From: JAIQFL01 sp035295745
Lineage (GTDB): Bacteria > Acidobacteriota > Terriglobia > Bryobacterales > Bryobacteraceae
Length of the DNA stretch: 64,000 nucleotides
Direction of reading: 5' to 3'
Assembly: GCA_035295745.1 (NCBI GenBank)
Contig: DATGIL010000060.1
Span: forward strand, 44,243-108,242
Of the stretch, positions 44,390-53,800 are shown piece after piece; the first letter of the stretch is position 1, and the number at the start of each line of letters is the position of its first letter. The notes under the pieces are model-generated. The model searched no databases, was not told the DNA's origin, and saw only the letters and a program-made list of their open reading frames with translations. Position numbers and translations under genes: made by a program.

Positions 44390-44916
44390 TTCGCGGGGCA
44401 ATTGACCACCTCCCCGGGCTGGTGGTAATCTGTCTCAGAAAGGAGCCACTTATTGCGCACAGTCAACTCTTATTCACGATTAACCGACTGTCACAGACCC
44501 GGCGCGGCGCAAGGTGACTCTGCTTCCCTCGCTCGCGTCTAAACAGCCAACTAAGTACGGGCTCTCAGAAGTCCGACGTTGTCGCAACGAGCCACGACCG
44601 TAAGGGAGTGTTCTTGCCTGAATACGGGGCGGTATCAACGAAACGATGTCGCGGATCGCTTGCTTACGCGCGCGGCTCGCAAGCACACGTGTTGCGCGAA
44701 CGTATTTGGGTGGCTTACGAGCCACGACCGTAAGGGAGTGTTCTTGCCTGAATATTGGGCGGTATCAACGAAGCGTGTCGCGGCTCGCAAGCACTCGTGT
44801 TGCGCGAACGTACTTGGGTAGCTTACGAGCCACGACCGTAAGGGAGTGTTCTTGCCTACGGGGCGGTATCAACGAAACGACGTACTGAGTCAACCAACCA
44901 TCAGAGTGAGGAGTCT
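44390..44916. repeat. Intergenic region with a second array of the dispersed palindrome (44587-44880)
   Basis: ACGAGCCACGACCGTAAGGG starts at 44587, 44717 and 44825 (steps of 130 and 108 bp). Each is followed by the private spacer GTGTTCTTGCCTGAATA or a shortened form, GGGGCGGTATCAACGAA, and a left arm GCGGCTCGCAAGCAC. The private spacer differs from that of the 35-kb array. Bases 44390-44586 show no gene; CACCTCCCCGGGCTGGTGG (about 44408) is weakly palindromic. Small frames in the array only translate the repeat. Confidence 0.85.
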
Positions 44917-45654
44917 ATGTCGACCTGTGAGTATTTGTGCCGTCACTTCTCTCGTATGGGCGCGCGCGTGAAGATCCAGAAGCCCGAAACGCGCCAGACG
45001 GAGAAAGTGCGCATCAACATAAGCCGTGACGAGTGGGGCGAGTTCTTCGATGTTCGCTGCCTTGACGGCGTCATCCCTGAAGTTCTCGATGTTCGTCCCG
45101 CGCGGCGCCATCTGGTTTTGATGGTGCGCGATGGCAAAGCCAAGAACAAATTTTTGTTAGGTCACGATGAGCGCCACTGGTTCGCATCCGCAGTCCCCGG
45201 CGCAGCGGTGCGCGATGTGCAAACCGCGATGGAAAGCCTTCGCCCCACGGAAATCGGAGGTGGCCATGCAATTCGACAGGGTGAGTGGTTTTTTCTGCCC
45301 GCGCCCGATGTGCAAGAACCCCGCGTGATTCATCGGAATGAACCACTCCGCCGTGGCGCGGGCAGCAAGCCGCATCTTTGCGACGAGTTAATGCGCTATA
45401 ACGGCGTTACCGTGATGGTGTCCGCCGGGCATCCCCAAGGAATTACGGAAGGTGAGTACAACCAACTGCTCGAACGCGATCCGCGTGCGAGTAAACTGCG
45501 TTGGGATCGGATGACCCGCGACGCCGAAGTATATGCCCGCGGGCGTGTCCGCCACTCCGACCACAAGACCATCCATCTGCCCATCTGGCACCGTGTGTAT
45601 CTGAATCGGGAACGATTCGCGGCGCATGCGTCCCAGATCGCATTCCTGGATTGA
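44917..45654 (+). CDS. Unknown 245-aa protein
   Basis: ATG 44917 follows AGGAG by 3 bases. The protein has no signal peptide or membrane segment. It contains VRINISRDEWGEFFDVRCLD, LVLMVRDGKAKNKFLLGHDERHWF, AIRQGEWFFLPAPD, and a C-terminal part HKTIHLPIWHRVYLNRE. Both halves are rich in His, Arg and aromatic residues. I do not recognise the family. It is flanked by a repeat array upstream and paired palindromes downstream, as accessory genes often are. Confidence 0.75.
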   Translation: MSTCEYLCRHFSRMGARVKIQKPETRQTEKVRINISRDEWGEFFDVRCLDGVIPEVLDVRPARRHLVLMVRDGKAKNKFLLGHDERHWFASAVPGAAVRDVQTAMESLRPTEIGGGHAIRQGEWFFLPAPDVQEPRVIHRNEPLRRGAGSKPHLCDELMRYNGVTVMVSAGHPQGITEGEYNQLLERDPRASKLRWDRMTRDAEVYARGRVRHSDHKTIHLPIWHRVYLNRERFAAHASQIAFLD

Positions 45655-45783
45655 ATCGACCAGGGTTTCGTAGCCGGGTGTGTAACCACAAACGGGAAGT
45701 CCGCCACATTTTACTGGAGAGACCCCTCAGGACTACCTGGGATTGTTGGTTGGACTTCGCTTGGAAAATCGCAGATAGCGAAG

Positions 45784-45812
45784 GCGGACCCGTCGGAGTC
45801 CGACGGGTCCGC
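45784..45812. terminator. Strong perfect hairpin after the unknown gene
   Basis: GCGGACCCGTCGGA and TCCGACGGGTCCGC form perfect 14-bp arms around a single G, followed by TTCTTTACTTT on the plus strand. It would terminate the gene ending at 45654, 130 bases upstream. The core GTCGGA/TCCGAC is shared with the next palindrome. Confidence 0.65.
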
Positions 45813-45841
45813 TTCTTTACTTTCAATCACTTACAGAGAAT

Positions 45842-45862
45842 TTCCGTCGGACTCCGACGGAA
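45842..45862. repeat. Second perfect palindrome sharing its core with the terminator
   Basis: TTCCGTCGGA and TCCGACGGAA are perfect 10-bp arms around one C, 29 bases after the previous hairpin. It has no T-tract. It could be an operator, a second terminator or a remnant of the same element. Confidence 0.6.
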
Positions 45863-45910
45863 TTGACTCTCCCCGTTCAAGCGTCAAAATGCCGGTGCTA
45901 CGAAACGCGG

Positions 45911-45916
45911 TACAAT
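45911..45916 (+). promoter_or_regulatory. Candidate -10 box for the small TTG-start gene
   Basis: TACAAT lies 39 bases before the TTG start of the 43-residue protein and matches the sigma-70 -10 consensus at five of six positions. No good -35 was found at the usual spacing. Confidence 0.4.
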
Positions 45917-45954
45917 CAGGAATTATTCTGTAACGCAATTTCGAGGAGAATTCT

Positions 45955-46086
45955 TTGGCAGACGACAAGCTCTATAAAGCCGAGTATCTGGGAAGTGGTA
46001 CGTTCGTGATCAGCAAGCCGAAGCGGAAAAAGATCAAGATGCGCCAGACGCAGCTTAAGAACCCACAACGCGGTTCGCGCAAGTAA
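45955..46086 (+). CDS. Small basic protein (43 aa, TTG start)
   Basis: TTG 45955 follows AGGAG by 6 bases and opens MADDKLYKAEYLGSGTF; the remainder is very basic, with PKRKKIKMRQTQLKN and an RGSRK end, finishing at TAA 46084-46086. About a third of the residues are Lys or Arg, suggesting nucleic-acid or ribosome binding. A -10-like TACAAT lies upstream. The composition and strong ribosome-binding site argue for a real gene although it is very short. No family is recognised. Confidence 0.6.
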   Translation: MADDKLYKAEYLGSGTFVISKPKRKKIKMRQTQLKNPQRGSRK

Positions 46087-46094
46087 GACAAGGC

Positions 46095-46217
46095 TTACCG
46101 CTGGTTGCGGCGCTCTGCGTTCATCATGCGGAACAAACCTTCGAGCGCCGCCTTCTGCAGGACAAAAGCTCCCACGAAACTTCCAACTAAAGTTGAGGCG
46201 ATCAAGAAGGCGTCCAT
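46095..46217 (-). CDS. Small single-span membrane protein (40 aa)
   Basis: ATG 46217 opens MDAFLIASTLVGSFVGAFVLQK, one predicted membrane helix, followed by a short basic tail ending ERRNQR. AAAGGG lies about 10 bases upstream. It converges on the small basic gene with an 8-bp gap and diverges from glucarate dehydratase. Longer in-frame starts run antisense into that gene. Confidence 0.5.
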   Translation of the reverse strand: MDAFLIASTLVGSFVGAFVLQKAALEGLFRMMNAERRNQR

Positions 46218-46262
46218 GGTTCTAAAACCCTTTCCGCTCTTAACAAGAGCAATTTGCGTGCC

Positions 46263-47567
46263 ATGCTGATTACCGAGCTTGTTCTCCATCCCATCGCCAT
46301 CACCGATCCGCCGCTGCGCAGTTCTTACGGCCTTCACGCGCCGTTCGCGCTGCGCACGATCGTAGAGCTCAAAACTGATTCCGGACTTACCGGCATTAGC
46401 GAAACTTACGGCGGCGATGGGCCCCTCTCAGGACTGGAAGCAGTGCGGCAACGTGTCGCCGGCATGGACCCCTTCCAACTTGCGGGCCTGTCTCGAGACC
46501 TGAACGCCATGGCCGCGACGGAGATGGAGTCTACGCCGGGCGGACGCAGCCAGACTTACCTGGTGCCTGGAGAGAATCCACTCGACCGGCATGCCCGCAC
46601 TTATGCAGCAATCGAAATCGCCTGCCTCGATCTGATCGGAAAAGCTGTGGGCAAGCCCGTCTGCGATGTAATCGGCGGACGCGTCCGCGATGAAGTGAGC
46701 TTCTCGGCGTATCTCTTCTATAAGCATGGAGTTTTTTCCGGCCCTGAAGATGAGTACGGCGAAGTGCTCAGTGCCGAATCCTGCGTGCGCGAATGCCGGC
46801 AGATGGTCACCAAGTATGGCTTCCGTGAGATCAAGCTGAAGGGAGGTGTGTTGGATCCGGACGTGGAAATTTTGACACTTCGTGCCTTGCGTGACACGTT
46901 TGGACCGTCGTATCCGCTCCGCATCGACCCCAACTGCGCCTGGAGCGTCGAGACTTCCGTGCGCGTGGGCCGCGAGCTCAAGGCCGAGCTCTCCGACGGC
47001 GGCTATCTGGAAGATCCCTGCGCCACACTCGAAGGCATGGGCGAAGTACGCCGCCGGCTGCTTGCGGAAGACAACCATACGCCGCAAGGCAGCAACGTCG
47101 CGGTCACCAGCTTCGCCGATGTGCCGCGCGCCAAGGAACTCGATGCCGTCCAGATCGTACTTTCCGATCCGCACTACTGGGGCGGCATGCGCAACGTCCA
47201 ATACCTGTCACACCTGACTGGCGTGCTTGGTATGGGACTATCTATGCATTCCAACAGCCATTTGGGCGTGAGCCTGATGGCCATGACGCACGTGGCCGCG
47301 GCGTGTCCAAATCTCACATATGCGTGCGATACGCACTATCCCTGGCAAACAGCAGCAGACGAAATCGTGGTTGGCGGGCGCATTCCCTTCACCAATGGCT
47401 GCGTGCGCATCCCCGACCGCCCGGGCTTAGGCGTAGACCTCGACTATGATCAAGTTGCACGCGGACGCGAGCGCTACGCCAAGATTCCCTATCGCAAACG
47501 TGACGATGAGGCCGAAATGCGCAAGCACGTCGATCCCAACTGGAAGCGCGTGCTACCTCGCTGGTGA
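46263..47567 (+). CDS. gudD: Glucarate dehydratase-like enolase-superfamily enzyme
   Basis: A 434-residue enzyme that dehydrates D-glucarate to 5-keto-4-deoxyglucarate. It has MLITELVLHPIAITDPPL, GISETYGGD, the catalytic KxK at residues 191-193 in IKLKGG, the metal-ligand strands RIDPNCAWS and YLEDP, and SMHSNSHLGVS with the catalytic His. The length and NPLDRHARTYAAIEIACLDL match GudD rather than a generic mandelate racemase. TTG 46254 is an alternative start. It pairs functionally with the KDPG-type aldolase at 48.3 kb on the opposite strand. Confidence 0.9.
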   Translation: MLITELVLHPIAITDPPLRSSYGLHAPFALRTIVELKTDSGLTGISETYGGDGPLSGLEAVRQRVAGMDPFQLAGLSRDLNAMAATEMESTPGGRSQTYLVPGENPLDRHARTYAAIEIACLDLIGKAVGKPVCDVIGGRVRDEVSFSAYLFYKHGVFSGPEDEYGEVLSAESCVRECRQMVTKYGFREIKLKGGVLDPDVEILTLRALRDTFGPSYPLRIDPNCAWSVETSVRVGRELKAELSDGGYLEDPCATLEGMGEVRRRLLAEDNHTPQGSNVAVTSFADVPRAKELDAVQIVLSDPHYWGGMRNVQYLSHLTGVLGMGLSMHSNSHLGVSLMAMTHVAAACPNLTYACDTHYPWQTAADEIVVGGRIPFTNGCVRIPDRPGLGVDLDYDQVARGRERYAKIPYRKRDDEAEMRKHVDPNWKRVLPRW

Positions 47568-48287
47568 GTCTTGCTTAATCGTGATGCTGCCGCGCCCCAT
47601 GCGCAGCAGGACGCGATGCGCCGGGGCCTCATCGGCATAAGTCAGGTGGCTGCCCAGCAGATACCGCCTGATCTGTCCGGCGATATCGCTGGTAACGTTG
47701 CCCACTCCGGTCCTCGCATCGATCGAATACCCACCCGCCTCCTGCAGCATCACGATCATGTCGCCGGTGTGGCTGTGCACCTCGATGTCGCCATTCAAAT
47801 CGCTCACCCAGACGTAGCCGTTGTCCTGATGCACTTCGAGCCGCGAACTGCGCGGCACGCGCACCCGGTACTCCACGGTGACTCCTCGCTTGTTGTTGGG
47901 CGGGAGCGGCGAGGTCACCACCACTTTGCCCGAGGGGAGCACCGAAGAGAACAGACTGTTGCGAACCGGTAGCGCGGTGGAGATGGTCAGCTCGCTCGCG
48001 GACGGATGCCCGACCGCGACCCGAACCTCGTCGAAGCGGCGGTCCGCCTTCTCCTGCCGGATCGAATCGCCAAACCAGTCGGTCGACTTGGTGACCGTGG
48101 CTTCGACCACCGGTTCGTCCCAGCCTTCTACCACCAGGTAACCGTAAGAATGATCGAGGCGAATCAAGCCGCTGGCAGGAAAGGTCGCGCGCTCGGTCGA
48201 GGCCGTTTCGAAACTCCGCTTGGGCTCCGCGCCGTGGACCGGATGCACCACGCCGACGAATATCAGGACGCTCAGTGCGGCCCTCAT
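47553..48287 (-). CDS. Exported DUF4097-like beta-helix protein
   Basis: A 244-residue protein with signal peptide MRAALSVLIFVGVVHPVHG. The body has short beta repeats of the putative adhesin type: RLEVHQDNGYVWVSDLNGDIEVHSHTGDMIVML, SIDARTGVGNVTSDI and RVLLRMGRGSITIKQ. The role is unknown; similar proteins occur beside envelope-stress systems. It is the last gene of the minus-strand run, overlapping the aldolase stop as ATGA, and its end overlaps the glucarate dehydratase end by 15 bp. Confidence 0.8.
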   Translation of the reverse strand: MRAALSVLIFVGVVHPVHGAEPKRSFETASTERATFPASGLIRLDHSYGYLVVEGWDEPVVEATVTKSTDWFGDSIRQEKADRRFDEVRVAVGHPSASELTISTALPVRNSLFSSVLPSGKVVVTSPLPPNNKRGVTVEYRVRVPRSSRLEVHQDNGYVWVSDLNGDIEVHSHTGDMIVMLQEAGGYSIDARTGVGNVTSDIAGQIRRYLLGSHLTYADEAPAHRVLLRMGRGSITIKQDSPAR

Positions 48288-48949
48288 CTTCCGGCCTCCT
48301 TTTGCATGCGCCGCGCCTCCGCGACCATCTTCAAATAGCGCCGCGACAGCTCAGTGATCCATCCGCGCTCTCTTCGCCGGATCGCATCCTGGTGGATCAG
48401 ATCGCGCCCGATGCCCAGAGCGACGGCGCCGGCGCGAATGAAATCCATGGCATTGGTCTGATTCACTCCGCCGCTCGCGATCAAAGGGACCTCCGAGAAC
48501 GGCGCTTTCAACGCCTGAATGTAGCTGGGCCCGCCATTGGCGGCGCACGGGAAGACTTTGACGAAGTCGGAGCCGGCCTTCCACGCCGCCATCACTTCAG
48601 TCGGCGTGAGCGCTCCGGGGAAGACCACCACACCTCGTCCGAGGGCGAAGTTGACGATCTCCATATCGAGCCCGGGCGTCGTGAGAAAGGCCGCGCCGGC
48701 GTCCAGACAGCGGCGCGCCGAATCAACATGGAACAACGTGCCCGCACCCACCAGGATTCCGGTGTTCTCATGCGTCAGACGGTGGATGACTTCGACCGCA
48801 CCCGGCACCGTCATCGTCACTTCGACAATCGGAATCGCGCCCGCGCATACCGCCTCTGCGGCGAAGAGCGCGTCCTCGGCGGAATACAAACGGACCGCCG
48901 GGATAATGCCAATCTCCTGGATGCGCGCGCGAACTTCTTCCCTGGTCAT
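48284..48949 (-). CDS. eda: KDPG/KHG aldolase
   Basis: A 221-residue class I aldolase. The catalytic Glu is in IPIVEVTMTVPGA, LVGAGTLFHVDSA follows, and the Schiff-base Lys is in FVKVFPCAANGGPSYI; IASGGVNQTNAMDFIRAGA is the phosphate site. It cleaves 2-keto-3-deoxy-6-phosphogluconate (Entner-Doudoroff) or 4-hydroxy-2-oxoglutarate. ATG 48949 overlaps the TolC-like stop as ATGA, and its own stop overlaps the next start in the same way. This ties a sugar enzyme to an efflux operon. Confidence 0.92.
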   Translation of the reverse strand: MTREEVRARIQEIGIIPAVRLYSAEDALFAAEAVCAGAIPIVEVTMTVPGAVEVIHRLTHENTGILVGAGTLFHVDSARRCLDAGAAFLTTPGLDMEIVNFALGRGVVVFPGALTPTEVMAAWKAGSDFVKVFPCAANGGPSYIQALKAPFSEVPLIASGGVNQTNAMDFIRAGAVALGIGRDLIHQDAIRRRERGWITELSRRYLKMVAEARRMQKEAGR

Positions 48950-50277
48950 AAGAGGTCCCTGGTGCCCACAGCCTGGCGAAGCTGCTCGAGAGCGGTCAGC
49001 CACGCCGCGACTGCCTGCCGGTAAGCGAGCTGCGTCGCGCGATAGCTCCGCTCCGCGTCCAGGAAATCCAGCAAGGCAAGGGCGCCTCGCCGGTACGCAT
49101 ATTCGCTGATATCGCGGCTTCTCTTCGCCACATCCAGATAGCTCCCGCGAAACATTTGCGCGATCCGTGCGCTCTCTTGCAGCGCTTCGTAGGCGTCTCT
49201 CACATCGGTAAGCACCTGCCCGTTGGCAGCCTTTTGCTGCTCCTCCGCCTGCCGGATGGCGATTCGGGTCTGCGCGATGTTGCCCTGGTTCCGGTCGAAG
49301 ATGGCCAGGGGAATACTGAACGAGAAGGTGGCCGCGCTGATGCCGTTAACGTGCGAGTAATTGCCGGAGACGGTGGGATCCTGTTTCCCGTTCGCCTTGG
49401 CGAGCGCATACTGGCTGTTCGCGGCCGTAATGCCGAGCGCGGCCGCGCGCAAATCGGGCCGGTTCTGTAGAGCCTTGGCCTGCAACTCGTCTAACGTCAT
49501 TACGAGCGGGCGGTATTCGAAATCTCCGCGAACATCGTAATCGGCAGGCACCGACTCGTACCCCAGTTGCTGTCTCAGGTCGGACAATGCCTGGGCACGA
49601 TTCAACATCGCCTGCTGCACATCAGTCTCGAACTGCAGCAATTGGAGCTTGATCTTGAGATAGTCGTTTTCACTCGAGCTGCCGTCCTTGAGGCGGATCT
49701 CGCTGATGGCGACGGTGTCCTGAAAGCTCTTCAAGTCAGTCTGCGCCAGTTCAAGCGTCGATTCCGCAAGTTGCACGTTGACGAAAAGCGAGCCCACCTG
49801 GTAGGCCGTGGTGCGCTCGTTATCGGCCACCTGCGACCGGGTCACGGCGGTGGTGGCCTTGGCGGCCTCCAGCCGGCGCGCCCGCTTGTGGCCGCGTTCG
49901 ATCAGGTAACTCAAACCTAAATCGCCCTCGGTGGACGCCTGCAGGTAATCGGATAGCGATTCGCCTTGCGGGTGAGGCAGTAGCGGCAGATACTCCCAAT
50001 CGGTGAAGAAAGTCGGATTCGGCCGCAGGTTCGCAGTGATCTCGGCGGCTTGGTTCTGCTGAATCGTGGTACGGGCGGCCTGCAGCGTATGATTGTGCCG
50101 CAGAGCCATCTGAATGGCCTCTTCGAGGCTAATCTTGACCGGGACCTGCTGAGCGAGAACGGAACCCGACAGCGCAGCACCCATCACCAGACGGGCGACG
50201 AGTTTCGCAGGTTTTCGGAAAAGGGCCAGGCATCGAACGCGGACCGATTCGGTAAATTGTCCGGGCAACTCCCTCAC
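48946..50277 (-). CDS. TolC-family outer membrane factor
   Basis: A 443-residue outer membrane efflux protein. GTG 50277, with GAGGTG upstream, opens a leader ending SGSVLAQQ; a short ATG start within the leader is the alternative. Typical TolC segments are ISLEEAIQMALRHNHTLQAARTTIQQNQA, the paired coiled-coil helices, ALQNRPDLRAAALGI and RRGALALLDFLDAERSYRATQLAYRQA. It forms the exit duct for the CzcA pump encoded upstream. A longer upstream frame translates only the repeat array and is rejected. Confidence 0.9.
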   Translation of the reverse strand: MRELPGQFTESVRVRCLALFRKPAKLVARLVMGAALSGSVLAQQVPVKISLEEAIQMALRHNHTLQAARTTIQQNQAAEITANLRPNPTFFTDWEYLPLLPHPQGESLSDYLQASTEGDLGLSYLIERGHKRARRLEAAKATTAVTRSQVADNERTTAYQVGSLFVNVQLAESTLELAQTDLKSFQDTVAISEIRLKDGSSSENDYLKIKLQLLQFETDVQQAMLNRAQALSDLRQQLGYESVPADYDVRGDFEYRPLVMTLDELQAKALQNRPDLRAAALGITAANSQYALAKANGKQDPTVSGNYSHVNGISAATFSFSIPLAIFDRNQGNIAQTRIAIRQAEEQQKAANGQVLTDVRDAYEALQESARIAQMFRGSYLDVAKRSRDISEYAYRRGALALLDFLDAERSYRATQLAYRQAVAAWLTALEQLRQAVGTRDLL

Positions 50278-50311
50278 ACTTGCACCTCGTGCCGCGCGCT
50301 CGGAGTATGCT

Positions 50312-50762
50312 ACGAGCCGCGACCGTGAGGGAGCGAAGCTGTGAAAAATCCGGGAGCACCTGCCCCACCCGGCGATGGCACATCGCTTGCTGACGCGCAC
50401 GTATCGCAAGTGCACGTATCGCGCGAACGTATTTGCGTAGGTGACGAGCCGCGACCGTGAGGGAGCGAAGCTGTGAAAAATCCAGGAGCGCCTGCCCCAC
50501 CTGGAAATGGGGCATCGCTTGCTGACGCGCGCGGCTCGCAAGCGCACGTATCGCGGGAACGTATTTGGGTAGGTGACGAGCCGCGACCGTGAGGGAGCGA
50601 AGCTGTGAAAAATCCGGGAGCGCCTGCCCCACCTGGAAATGGGGCATCGCTTGCTGACGCGCGCGGCTCGCAAGCGCACGTATCGCAAGCGTACGTATCG
50701 CAAGCGCACGTATCGAGCGAACGTATTTGCGTAGGTGACGAGCCGCGACCGTAAGGGAGCGA
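50312..50762. repeat. Third array of the dispersed palindrome, inside the efflux operon
   Basis: ACGAGCCGCGACCGT starts at 50312, 50444, 50576 and 50738 (steps 132, 132 and 162 bp). The private spacer is GAAGCTGTGAAAAATCC plus GGGAGCGCCTGCCCCACC, absent from the other arrays. The left arm (CTTGCTGACGCG) and centre are expanded in some units by short copies of GCACGTATCGCAA (at 50398 and around 50670-50710), which explains the longer last step. The array lies between the CzcA stop and the TolC-like start. Confidence 0.9.
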
Positions 50763-50810
50763 ACGCATCCGCCACCCTTTTCAGCAACCTGTCCAAAATC
50801 GGAGTTTTCA

Positions 50811-53800
50811 TCAGCCCTCGAATGACCCTTCCGGTGCTGGAAGTTGATCGCCATCCCGCGCGATCCACACGTAGAAAGTGGGCAACAGAACGATGCTCAG
50901 CAACAGGTCGGAAATCAGCCCGCCGACGATGACGATCGCGAAGGGCCGCTGCGAATCCGACCCGATATCGTGCGACAACGCCGCGGGCAATAATCCTAGA
51001 GTCGCAACCAGCATCGTCATCAGGATGGGGCGCAGTCTCAAGACGGCTCCGTCGACTGCGGCATCTACAATCGAATGGCCGCGCGCCCGCAGTTGGTTGA
51101 TGTACTCCACCATGATGACGCCCGTCTGCACCGAGACGCCGAAGAGCGCCAGCATGCCGACTCCGGAGGAGACACTCAAATAGGTTCCCGTAACCAGCAG
51201 CGCCAGCAACCCGCCAATCCGCGCCAGTCCGACATTCAGCAGAATCAGTAGCGACCACTTGTAGGAACGAAACATGGTGTAGAGAATGATGAAGATCACC
51301 AGGATGGTGAGCGGGACTACCACTGCCAGGCGGGCTTCAGCGCGCTTCTGGCTCTCATACTCGCCCGACCACTCCACGCGATACCCAGGCGGCAGTTTCA
51401 CGTTTTCATTGATCCGTTTGATTGCGTCCTCGACGGTTGTGCCCAGGTCGCGGCCGCGCACGTTAAAGGTCACGGCCACATAGCGTGTGTTGCCTTCGCG
51501 ATAGATGTCGTACGCACCATCTTTCACTTCCACCCTGCTCAACTGCGCGAGTGAGACGCGCTCTCCGGTAGGCGAGACCAAGCGGATCTTTTCGATGGCC
51601 TGCGCGGTGCTGCGAAATGGAGCCTGATACCGGACCACCACGTCGTAACGCTGCTCGCCGATCAGCACCTGGCTCACGGCATTGCCGCCCACTGCCGTCT
51701 GGATAGCGTCCTGAATGTCGGCGACGTTGATGCCGAATCGCGCGGCTTGCCGCCGATCCACGGTGAGATCGAGATTGGGCTGGCCGAAGTCGCGGAGTAG
51801 TTTGACGTCGTGCAGGCCAGGCACTGCCGACATCGTGTTGGCCACCTCTTCGCCCTTCTGTTCGAGCAGCTTCAAGTCAGTCCCAAAGACCTTCAGGGCA
51901 AGCTGCCCTTTCGTCCCGGTCAGGGTTTCTCCGACGTTGTCCTCAATAGGCTGAGAGAAGTTCCAGACCGCTCCCGGATATTTCTGCGCCGCGCGATTCA
52001 TCGCCGCGATCAGCTCTTCCTTGCTCTCGTGGAACACCGGGCGCCACTCAGATTTCGGTTTCAAGTCGACGAAGTATTCCGTGTTGCCGAATCCTCCGGT
52101 GTCGGTGCCATCGTCCGGGCGGCCCACCTCCGACACCACCTTGCTCACCTCGGGGAACGAAGCAAACACATACCGCTCGTTGGTGGTGAACTTTTCCCCC
52201 TCTGTGAGGCTGGTGCTGTTGGCCAGCGTGCCGCGCGCCCAGATGGCTCCTTCGTCCAGATGCGGCAGGAACTCCGCCCCGATGACGCCGCCGAAGCCAA
52301 GGTACACCGTGCCTGCCAGCGACAAAAGCGCCACACAGGCGACCAGCCATCGATGATGCACTGCCCATCGCAACCGCTTGCGATACGCCTCGGCGAGAAA
52401 CTCCATCACACGGTTCCGCCGCTCACGGAAGCCGCTACCGAAGAACGTGCTTGCCAGGACGGGAGCGATCAAAATGGAAAACGTCATCGCACCCAGCAGC
52501 GCGAAGGCGACCGTCCAAGCCATCGGCCGGAAGAGCCGGCCCTCCACCCGTTGCAGAGTGAAAATCGGCATGTAGGCGGTGATGATGATGGCGATCGCAT
52601 AGAATACCGGCCGCTGCACCTCGTGGCATGCGTCGCGAATGATCTCGCCGGTCGTTTTCGGAGGCCCGTATGCCGCGGGATTCCGTCGCCGCCCCAGGTG
52701 GCGCATGATGTTCTCGAGCATCACCACCGCGCCATCCACCACCATTCCAAAATCGAGAGCGCCGAGCGACAACAGGTTGGCCGGAATATGGCTCAGGTCC
52801 AGCCAAATGGATGCGAACAGCAGCGAAAACGGGATCGTGAGCGCCACGATAATCGCTGCCCTTGCGTTCAGCAGGAAGAGAAACAGAATGACGCTGACCA
52901 GGATCATTCCTTCGGTCAGATTGTGCATCACCGTGTGCAAGGTGAAGTGCAGCAGGTCGCTACGATCCAGCATGGGAACCACCTTCACGCCGGGTGGCAG
53001 GATCCCGTTATTGAGCTGCTCCACCTTTTTGTGGATCGCGGCGAGGGTCGGCTCCTCTTCCGCCCCCTTGCGCATCAGGACGATGCCCTGGATCACATCT
53101 GGCTCGTCGACGATCCTCCCGTCCTCCATGTGGTTGGCACGAGCCATGTGGCCGAGACGAATCTTCGGCCCCTGCGAGACCTCCGCAATGTCTTTCACGC
53201 GCAGCGCGGTTCCCGACTGCGTCTTGAGCACCGTCTCTTCGATATCGTGGACGTTGCCGAAGAGTCCCAGCGTGCGCACGTTCATCTGCTGCAGACCGAT
53301 CTCGACGAAACTCCCTCCCGCGTTGATGTTGTTGTTGCTGAGCTGCTGTTCCACCTGCCCGATGCTCAGGCCGTACGACACCAGCTTGTTCGGGTCGACG
53401 CGCACCTGATACTCACGCACGGTGCCGCCGAAGTCGGAAACATCCACGACGTTGGGCACGGACTTGAACTCCTTGAGGAGCGTCCAGTCTTCGATCGCGC
53501 GCAACTCCATCAGGTCGTATCGCGGATTGGTGCTGCGGAGCGTGTACCAGTAGATCTGTCCGACCGTGCTCCAATCGGTTCCGATCTGCGGCTGCAGGCC
53601 CGTCGGCAGGCTCACCTGCGTGAGCCGCTCCAGCACCTTTTGCCGATTCCAGTCGTTCACGGAGCTGTCGTCGAAAATCATGATCACGAACGACAGGCCG
53701 AAGATCGATTCCGATCGCAGATAAGTGAGGTGCGGAATTCCGTTCATCTGAATCTCGACCGGAATCGTCACCTGTTGCTCTACTTCCTCGGCGGAACGGC

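Noticed and set aside
50278..51258. N-terminal extension of the TolC-like gene through the repeat array
   Set aside because: The extension would translate palindromic repeat copies and the end of czcA. GTG 50277 gives a normal leader and length.
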